NCBI GenBank assembly: GCA_963665455.1
Contig: OY762279.1
Location: 4,960,001-5,024,000 of the forward strand
Source of the DNA: VXNE01 sp963665455
GTDB lineage: Bacteria; Pseudomonadota; Gammaproteobacteria; Pseudomonadales; Azotimanducaceae
Reading direction: 5' to 3'
DNA: 64,000 nucleotides
A model generated the notes under the pieces. The model saw nothing but the letters and a program-made list of their open reading frames with translations, was not told where the DNA came from and did no database searches. Made by a program: the position numbers and the translations under genes. Of this stretch, positions 58,794 to 64,000 are shown piece by piece (position 1 is the first letter of the stretch; each line of letters begins with the position of its first letter).

Positions 58794-61078
58794 TTAGCAA
58801 TCGGCTCCAGGCGCGCCCGCACGTGTTTGTGATGCGGCGTGCCCACCCAGGGGCCGCGATCCTCCTGATCCGTAAGTTCGTTCAATCGGACGCCCGTGCG
58901 CACGCGCTCCTCTCCCTCGGGGTAGTCCATGCCCAAGCCGTTCGGCAGCGAGATGGTTCCCTCGCGCATCCGGTCGTCGAACTCGACGAGGACGACCGCC
59001 TCGCCGCGTTTCGTCACGAGGCGCGCCTTGCCCCCGTCCGTCAAGCCCACCATGCGGGCATCGAGGGGATGGGCGGAAAGCGACGCGGGGTTGTTGCTCT
59101 TCATCCAGCGCGGATCGCGAATGATCGTGTTGGCCGTGTACGAGCGGCGCTCGCCCGCGCACAGCAACAGCGGAAACTCGTCCGTTCGCTCGGGAAGCGC
59201 GTAGTCCGACAGGGTGTCGATCTCGTCGTTCATCTCCGCGATGCCAAGATGAATCTTGCCGTCCGGCAGGCGCCATTGGGTGGCATCGCCGACGCGGTTG
59301 CGGGACACGATGACGCCGGAGGGGTTCGCGAGAATCGACTCGAATAGCGCGTTGCCAAGCGCCGGTCCATCGCCTTCGTGGCCAGCAGCCTGGACCGCCT
59401 CCGCGTTCGACATCACGTAGCGCTGGCACAGTCCCCAGAGTGGCGCGGCCGCGGCGGCACCGTGCGGCAAGGTGGGTCCCAAGGTGCGGTAGAGAACGTA
59501 CGCGATGTGCTGGCCGATCTTGGGTTGCATCATGGCGCCCAGCATCGCTTCGGCGTATGCGTCGAGCCCCCGCCCGGCCGCGGCCTTGAGGCCGTCGAGC
59601 TCGTCCGCCTCGAACACGCCGAGGGCCTCGACGAGGCGCGCGTGCATCTCCGCCTCCTCCATCGTGCCCGGCAACGGGTCCATCAAGGGCCGCCGCAGGT
59701 GGAAGAAGTTGTCCGGAAACTCCGATGGGAAGAAGGTGGCCTCGAACTTCTCGTACTGCGACGACGCGGGCAATACGTAGTCGGCGCACTCGGCGGTCTC
59801 CGTCATTGCCACGTCGATCACCACCACGAAGTCGAGGGCCTCGAACGCCTCCCGCAGGCGCTTCGAGTCCGCCAGCGAGTGCATGGGGTTGGCGCTCTCG
59901 ACGAGCATCGCCCGCAGCCGGTCCGGATGATCGGTGAGTATCTCCTCCGCGATGGAGTTGCAGGGGATCAGGCCGGCCACGATCCGCGCACCCGTCACCG
60001 GCGTCACCCGGCGACCCACCTCGTAGCCGTGCTCGTCCACCGTGGGCGCGCGGGTGCCTTCCTCGAGGAGCGCCGCAAGCCGATTCACGAGATGCATGCC
60101 CCCCTCCCGGTCGAAGGCACCGGTGAGGGTGAAGAGCAGGATGTTCAGATAGCTGCAGAGGGTCGAATACGGCGCCATCTCGATGCCGAGATCCTCGTAC
60201 ACGGCGATCTTCTCGGTGGCGGCCATGGCGCGCGCCGCCCGCTCGACGCGCTCCAACGGAACGCCCGCGAACTCGGCGTACTCGGCGACCGGGACGGACC
60301 GCAGCTGATCGAGAATGCGCTCGTAACCGGTCGTGTGCGCGGTGATCCATTCCAGGTCGAGGAGGTCGTGCTGGGCGAGATAGCCGAGGATCGACAGGAG
60401 GCACCACACGTCCGTGCCGGGCCGCACCGGGAGGTGGATGTCCGCCATTTCCGCAGTTTCGGTGCGCCGCGGATCCACCACGATCAACGTGCGGTCCGGA
60501 TCCTTCCCGATGTCCCGCACCAGGACGCGGGCGCGCTGCAGGCCATTGGATTGCCACGGGTTCTTGCCCATGATGATCGCCACGTCGCAACCGTGAAAGT
60601 CGCCATGCCAAGCGCCCCCGAGCATGCGGCTGCTCATCCAGGCGAGGCCGGTCTTTTCCTGCGCGAGGGCGTTGGACCGATACCGGACCCCGAGCGCGCG
60701 GAGCAGCGATCCCGAGTGCGCGCCACCGAGGTGATTCCCCTGGCCCCCGCCTCCGTAGTAGAGGATCTTGTCCCCGCCATGGGTGTCGCGTACTTCCGCG
60801 AATCGAGCGGCCACTTCGCGGATGGCCACGTCCCACGACACGGGCTCGAAGGTTCCGTCCGGGCGTTTTCTGAGCGGCGAATCTAGGCGGTCCTGGTGGT
60901 TCTGGTAGTAGTTTATGCGCGACGCCTTGTTGCAGAGATAGCCCTTGGAGGCCGGATGGGCCCGGTCGCCCTTGATCTTCTCGATCTGGCGCCCGGTCGC
61001 TTCATCGACGCGCGCGAGAATGCCGCAGTTGGCATAGCAGAGATTGCACGCGGTCGGTTGCCATTCATTGGTGCTCAT
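58790..61078 (-). CDS. Molybdopterin-dependent oxidoreductase with [4Fe-4S] site
   Basis: The 762-residue protein belongs to the DMSO-reductase superfamily. The N-terminal cluster ligands are ACNLCYANCGI plus a fourth Cys in GYLCNKASR. Pterin-binding blocks include IIMGKNPWQSNG, VVDPRRTETAEMADIHLPVR and the C-terminal domain from FPLLLCAGERRSYTANT. There is no Tat signal, so it is cytoplasmic, and no electron-transfer subunit is adjacent. The usual Mo-ligand region reads QEKTGLAWMSSRM without an obvious Cys. Substrate unknown. Confidence 0.9.
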   Translation of the reverse strand: MSTNEWQPTACNLCYANCGILARVDEATGRQIEKIKGDRAHPASKGYLCNKASRINYYQNHQDRLDSPLRKRPDGTFEPVSWDVAIREVAARFAEVRDTHGGDKILYYGGGGQGNHLGGAHSGSLLRALGVRYRSNALAQEKTGLAWMSSRMLGGAWHGDFHGCDVAIIMGKNPWQSNGLQRARVLVRDIGKDPDRTLIVVDPRRTETAEMADIHLPVRPGTDVWCLLSILGYLAQHDLLDLEWITAHTTGYERILDQLRSVPVAEYAEFAGVPLERVERAARAMAATEKIAVYEDLGIEMAPYSTLCSYLNILLFTLTGAFDREGGMHLVNRLAALLEEGTRAPTVDEHGYEVGRRVTPVTGARIVAGLIPCNSIAEEILTDHPDRLRAMLVESANPMHSLADSKRLREAFEALDFVVVIDVAMTETAECADYVLPASSQYEKFEATFFPSEFPDNFFHLRRPLMDPLPGTMEEAEMHARLVEALGVFEADELDGLKAAAGRGLDAYAEAMLGAMMQPKIGQHIAYVLYRTLGPTLPHGAAAAAPLWGLCQRYVMSNAEAVQAAGHEGDGPALGNALFESILANPSGVIVSRNRVGDATQWRLPDGKIHLGIAEMNDEIDTLSDYALPERTDEFPLLLCAGERRSYTANTIIRDPRWMKSNNPASLSAHPLDARMVGLTDGGKARLVTKRGEAVVLVEFDDRMREGTISLPNGLGMDYPEGEERVRTGVRLNELTDQEDRGPWVGTPHHKHVRARLEPIAN

Positions 61079-61116
61079 GGGAACTCGATTCCTTGCGGGT
61101 TGACCGTGCCGCGTGG

Positions 61117-61485
61117 TCATCCGTGGGCCGCCGACACCTGGTCCAGATAGTAGGTATTGCCGTCCGGGTCGGCGAAGATCGCCATGTAGCCGCCCCAGGG
61201 CTCGCGCGTGGGCGGGCGCGGGAACGACACGCCCTTCTCCACCAACGCGGCGTGCGCGGCATCGAGGTCCTCCACCACGAAGCCGACGCCCGTGTGGCGT
61301 CCGACTTCCTCGCCCTCCGGCGCCTGCACCACGGCGAAGGCCGCGCCCCGGGTCGCGAACGAGGCGTAACCGAATTCGGCGTCGGCGAAGTTGAACGGCA
61401 GGCCGATGATGTCGCGGAAGAAGGCGACGGCCCGGTCGAAGTCGGAGACGGTGACGTTCACGTAGCCGAGGCGGGGTTCGGTCAT
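61117..61485 (-). CDS. VOC-family (glyoxalase/bleomycin resistance) protein
   Basis: The single-domain protein of 122 residues (126 if the ATG at 61497 is used) has the paired beta-alpha-beta modules of the vicinal oxygen chelate family: LGYVNVTVSDFDRAVAFFRD, VGFVVEDLDAAHAALVEKG and MAIFADPDGNTYYLDQ. Metal ligands fit His/Glu positions only partly. It is just upstream of the molybdopterin oxidoreductase on the same strand, 38 bases apart, possibly cotranscribed. Confidence 0.85.
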   Translation of the reverse strand: MTEPRLGYVNVTVSDFDRAVAFFRDIIGLPFNFADAEFGYASFATRGAAFAVVQAPEGEEVGRHTGVGFVVEDLDAAHAALVEKGVSFPRPPTREPWGGYMAIFADPDGNTYYLDQVSAAHG

Positions 61486-61566
61486 GGTTGCGTCCATTCC
61501 AATGGCATCGCACGGGCCGTGATCGTATCAGGCCGCCCCGCGGCGCGCCGGCCGCCTTACGCCCGT

Positions 61567-61905
61567 TCAGCCGAGACGCACCGCCGTTCCACTCGCGACG
61601 AGGAACACCATGCCCTTCCCGCCACCGCTGATCTCGCTGTAGTCGAGGTCCACACCCACCACCGCGTCGGCCCCGAGCGCCGTCGCCTCGCCCGCGAGTT
61701 CCCGCAGGCAAGACTCCTTGGCCTCCCGCAGCGCGTCCTGATGCGTGCCGCTGCGGCCCCCCACGACATCGCGAATGCTCCCCATGATGTCGCGGAAGAC
61801 GTTGATGCCGAGCACGCATTCGGCGCTCACGATGCCGAGGGATTCCCGGATCGTCCGGTTCGGAACATCGTGCGTCGTGGTGAGGTCGCTCAGGGTGACG
61901 GGCAT
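61567..61905 (-). CDS. YbjQ/UPF0145 family protein
   Basis: The 112-residue protein matches the YbjQ family: VSAECVLGINVFRDIMGSIR, GGRSGTHQDALREAKESC, ATALGADAVVGVDLDYSEI and a short closing beta strand. It forms pentamers in known structures; its function is unsettled. GAGGGAG 5 bases before the ATG at 61905 decides against the longer frame. Confidence 0.9.
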   Translation of the reverse strand: MPVTLSDLTTTHDVPNRTIRESLGIVSAECVLGINVFRDIMGSIRDVVGGRSGTHQDALREAKESCLRELAGEATALGADAVVGVDLDYSEISGGGKGMVFLVASGTAVRLG

Positions 61906-62003
61906 GGGGGCTCCCTCGGAGGAAAAGTGCCGACTATACCGAACAGCAGTTCTCATTTTGGCCCGACTTGGCAACGGAGTCGGGGATTCCGTCCGCGAAC
62001 GGG

Positions 62004-62032
62004 TTGACAACATAGGACGGCGCCCCTATGGT
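62004..62032 (+). promoter_or_regulatory. Sigma-70 promoter for a leaderless methylase transcript
   Basis: A consensus TTGACA (62004-62009) and a -10-like TATGGT (62027-62032) are 17 bases apart. Transcription would start close to 62039-62040, where the ATG of the conserved protein lies, implying a leaderless mRNA. An ATG at 62028 lies inside the -10 and is therefore rejected as a start. Confidence 0.6.
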
Positions 62033-62039
62033 GCGGGCC

Positions 62040-62714
62040 ATGGGCAACCCATGGTTCGGATCGAAGGCGACGTCGGGGCTGTGGCAGGCGCTGGTGGCGC
62101 TGATGCCGCCGCACGCGGTGTACATCGAAACGCACCTGGGCGGCGGCGCGGTGATGAAGCGCAAGCCGGGGGCGCTGCGCAACATCGGCATCGACCTGGA
62201 CGCGCGGGCGCTGGAGTCGTTCGAATGCGGCCATCCGGTGGAGCTGGTGCACGCGGACTGCCACGCGTGGCTGGCCGGGTTCCCGTTCGACGGTTCGGAA
62301 CTGGTGTACAGCGACCCGCCGTACCTGCGCGGCGCGCGCAAGTCCGGGCGCCGCTACCGGCACGACTACGAGGACGCGGACCACGCGGCGCTGCTGGAAC
62401 TGCTGAAGGGCCTGCCGTGCGCGGTGATGGTGTCGGGATACCCGTCGGCGCTGTACGACGAGCTGCTGGGCGGCTGGCGCAGCGCGGCGCTGCAGGTGAT
62501 GAACCACGCGGGGGTGGTCACCGAGAAGGTGTGGTTCAACTTCGCGCCGGACCGCGTGCACTGGGCGTCGCGCGCGGGACGGAACTTCACGCACCGGCAG
62601 ACGGTCAAGCGCAAGGCGCATGGCTGGGGCCGGCGCTACGCGGCGATGCCAGCGGCGGAGCGCCTGGCGGTGCTGGCGGCGATCATGGCGGTGGAGGCCG
62701 GCGCCGCGCCGTGA
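62040..62714 (+). CDS. DNA adenine methylase (D12 class)
   Basis: N6-adenine DNA methyltransferase, 224 residues. The start MGNPWFGSKATSGLWQAL corresponds to the family's gGK/GSK SAM-binding opening, followed by YIETHLGGGAVMKRKPGA (motif I) and LVYSDPPYLRGAR (DPPY catalytic motif). It lacks the extra target-recognition domain of Dam, as in many phage and transposon versions. Its stop overlaps the transposase start as GTGA, so both belong to one mobile element. Codon use, heavy in GCG and CTG, differs from the chromosomal genes just before it. Confidence 0.88.
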   Translation: MGNPWFGSKATSGLWQALVALMPPHAVYIETHLGGGAVMKRKPGALRNIGIDLDARALESFECGHPVELVHADCHAWLAGFPFDGSELVYSDPPYLRGARKSGRRYRHDYEDADHAALLELLKGLPCAVMVSGYPSALYDELLGGWRSAALQVMNHAGVVTEKVWFNFAPDRVHWASRAGRNFTHRQTVKRKAHGWGRRYAAMPAAERLAVLAAIMAVEAGAAP

Positions 62715-64000
62715 GGTTCCTCGCGCGCCATCTCGACCGGCTGCGGACATGCTTCGCCGGGCTGCCGGACCCGCGCCGCGGACGCAACCGCCGCTACGCC
62801 ATGGCGGACGTTGGCATGGCCGCGCTGTCGGTGTTCCTGATGCAGTCGCCGTCGTTCCTGGCGCACCAGCGCGCGCTCGCCGCGGGCGGTCGCCGCTCCA
62901 ACGCGCACACCCTGTTCGGCCTCGACCGCATCCCCTGCGACAACCACGTCCGGCAACTGCTCGACGGCGTGCCGCCGGAGCACTTCGACGACCGGTTCCA
63001 CGACCTCGTCGAGGACCTCGACGCGCGCGGCGCGCTGACGCCCATGCGCCGCCTCGACGGCCACCTGCTGGTCGCCCTGGACGGCACCGAGTTCTTCCGC
63101 TCGCGCAACATCCACTGCGACAACTGCTCGACCCGCAGGCGCGGCGACGGCGGCACCGAGTACTTCCACCAGATGGTCGCCGCCACCGTCGTGGCGCCCG
63201 GCCGGGCGCAGTCGCTGCCGCTGCCCCCCGAGTTCGTCGCGCCGCAGGACGGCGCGGCCAAGCAGGACTGCGAGCGCCAGGCGGTCAAGCGCTGGCTGCG
63301 GTCCCACGGCGACCGCTGCGCCGCACTGCGCCCGGTCTATCTCGGCGACGACCTGTACGCCTGCCAGCCCGTCTGCCGGGCCATGCTCGACGCCGGCGGC
63401 GACTTCCTGCTGACCGCCAAGCCGGCCAGCCACAAGACCCTGTACGAGTACCTCGACGGCATCGACATCCCCGTGCGCCGCCGCACGACGGGCCGCGGCG
63501 CGCAACGGCGCACCCACCGCTACCGCTGGATGACGGACCTGCCCATCCGCGACGGCGACGACGCCCTGCGCGTCAACTGGCTGGAGGTCACCAGCGCGCG
63601 GCCCGGCGGCAAGGTCACCTACCGCGGAACCTTCGTCACCAGCCTGCCCGTGGACCGCGACAACGTCGCCGAACTCGCCGACTGCGCCCGCGCCCGCTGG
63701 AAGATCGAGAACGAGACCTTCAACGTCCTCAAGCAGCACGGCTACCACCTCGAACACAACTTCGGGCACGGCAAGGACACCCTCGCCGCCGTGCTCGTCG
63801 TTCTCAACCTGCTCGCCTTCGCCCTGCACACCGCGTGCGAAGTCGCCGAGTCCACTTGGCGACGGGCCCGCGAGCGCCTCGGCACCCGCGCCCGCCTGTT
63901 CGAGCACCTGCGCACCGTCACCGAATACCAGGTGTTCCCCGACTGGAACGCGCTGATCGGCCTGCTCGCCACGGGCGGGCCCGCCGCCCAGCCTCCCTGA
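62711..64000 (+). CDS. DDE transposase (IS4/ISNCY-like)
   Basis: The 429-residue transposase has an RNase H-like fold. The acidic residues are visible in LLVALDGTEFF, VYLGDDLYACQP and the C-terminal ARWKIENETFNVLKQHGYHL (the Y/W-x2-E-x6-K type signature of IS4-related elements). The GTG at 62711 overlaps the methylase stop. The gene ends exactly at the window edge with TGA, so it is complete, but the right inverted repeat of the element lies outside. The left boundary probably falls between 61906 and 62003; I could not define a terminal repeat. Confidence 0.88.
   Translation: MRFLARHLDRLRTCFAGLPDPRRGRNRRYAMADVGMAALSVFLMQSPSFLAHQRALAAGGRRSNAHTLFGLDRIPCDNHVRQLLDGVPPEHFDDRFHDLVEDLDARGALTPMRRLDGHLLVALDGTEFFRSRNIHCDNCSTRRRGDGGTEYFHQMVAATVVAPGRAQSLPLPPEFVAPQDGAAKQDCERQAVKRWLRSHGDRCAALRPVYLGDDLYACQPVCRAMLDAGGDFLLTAKPASHKTLYEYLDGIDIPVRRRTTGRGAQRRTHRYRWMTDLPIRDGDDALRVNWLEVTSARPGGKVTYRGTFVTSLPVDRDNVAELADCARARWKIENETFNVLKQHGYHLEHNFGHGKDTLAAVLVVLNLLAFALHTACEVAESTWRRARERLGTRARLFEHLRTVTEYQVFPDWNALIGLLATGGPAAQPP

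Noticed and set aside
1..64000. CRISPR arrays, tRNA or rRNA genes
   Set aside because: I saw no regularly spaced repeat/spacer arrays and no tRNA-like or rRNA-like sequence; the 28-bp-spaced palindromes near 1409 are only three units with 12-base spacers.

Overview
The window is about 64 kb of high-GC DNA from a gammaproteobacterium. The evidence is conserved gammaproteobacterial gene order: ubiE-ubiB beside tatABC; a FtsN-like SPOR gene with hslV-hslU next to priA and rpmE; mrcA divergent from pilMNOPQ-aroKB; and gltBD. The accessory content (TonB receptor, phytanoyl-CoA dioxygenases, Gfo/Idh oxidoreductases, sugar-phosphate isomerase/epimerases, a molybdopterin oxidoreductase) would suit a free-living or host-associated marine or soil lineage. 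I cannot name the genus. I see no rRNA, tRNA or CRISPR array.

Layout. 1-12.7 kb is mostly core genes on the minus strand: a dtd end, a DUF4143 ATPase with three spaced palindromes in front of it, tatABC, ubiB/ubiE, hslVU, a SPOR protein and priA; then rpmE and an M48 protease on the plus strand. 12.7-21.7 kb holds mrcA facing away from the type IV pilus operon pilMNOPQ and aroKB. An inverted-repeat element sits at the start of pilO, and a relative of its flank abuts the aroB stop. 21.7-24.7 kb is an accessory island with a prokaryotic viperin gene divergent from an XRE regulator that has a membrane tail. The pair shares a promoter region with two palindromes and is flanked by an imperfect direct repeat. 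24.7-33.1 kb carries an EF-G paralogue and gltD/gltB. 33.2-44 kb carries a His-rich TonB receptor, a hydrolase remnant, a phytanoyl-CoA dioxygenase, small membrane or coiled-coil proteins, an ATPase, a Nudix enzyme, mdh, a metallo-beta-lactamase-fold enzyme, a membrane metallophosphoesterase and a cupin. 43-51 kb has alkylation-repair genes (Ada/AlkA and Ogt), an M19 dipeptidase, syd, an ECF sigma/anti-sigma/metal-sensor/EF-hand group, mtnA and purU. 52-61 kb is a divergent catabolic cluster with a Gfo/Idh plus isomerase pair on each arm. The window ends in a mobile element whose adenine methylase and transposase genes overlap.

How genes work together. Tat, Ubi, GOGAT, protease and pilus genes form ordinary operons, often joined by ATGA or GTGA stop/start overlaps. 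The most interesting unit is the viperin/XRE pair, a probable antiphage module (radical-SAM synthesis of chain-terminating nucleotides) with a dedicated, possibly membrane-tethered regulator. Repeats have moved through this genome: one lies at pilN/pilO, a related one at the aroB stop, and another palindrome lies in frame inside a retropepsin-like gene.
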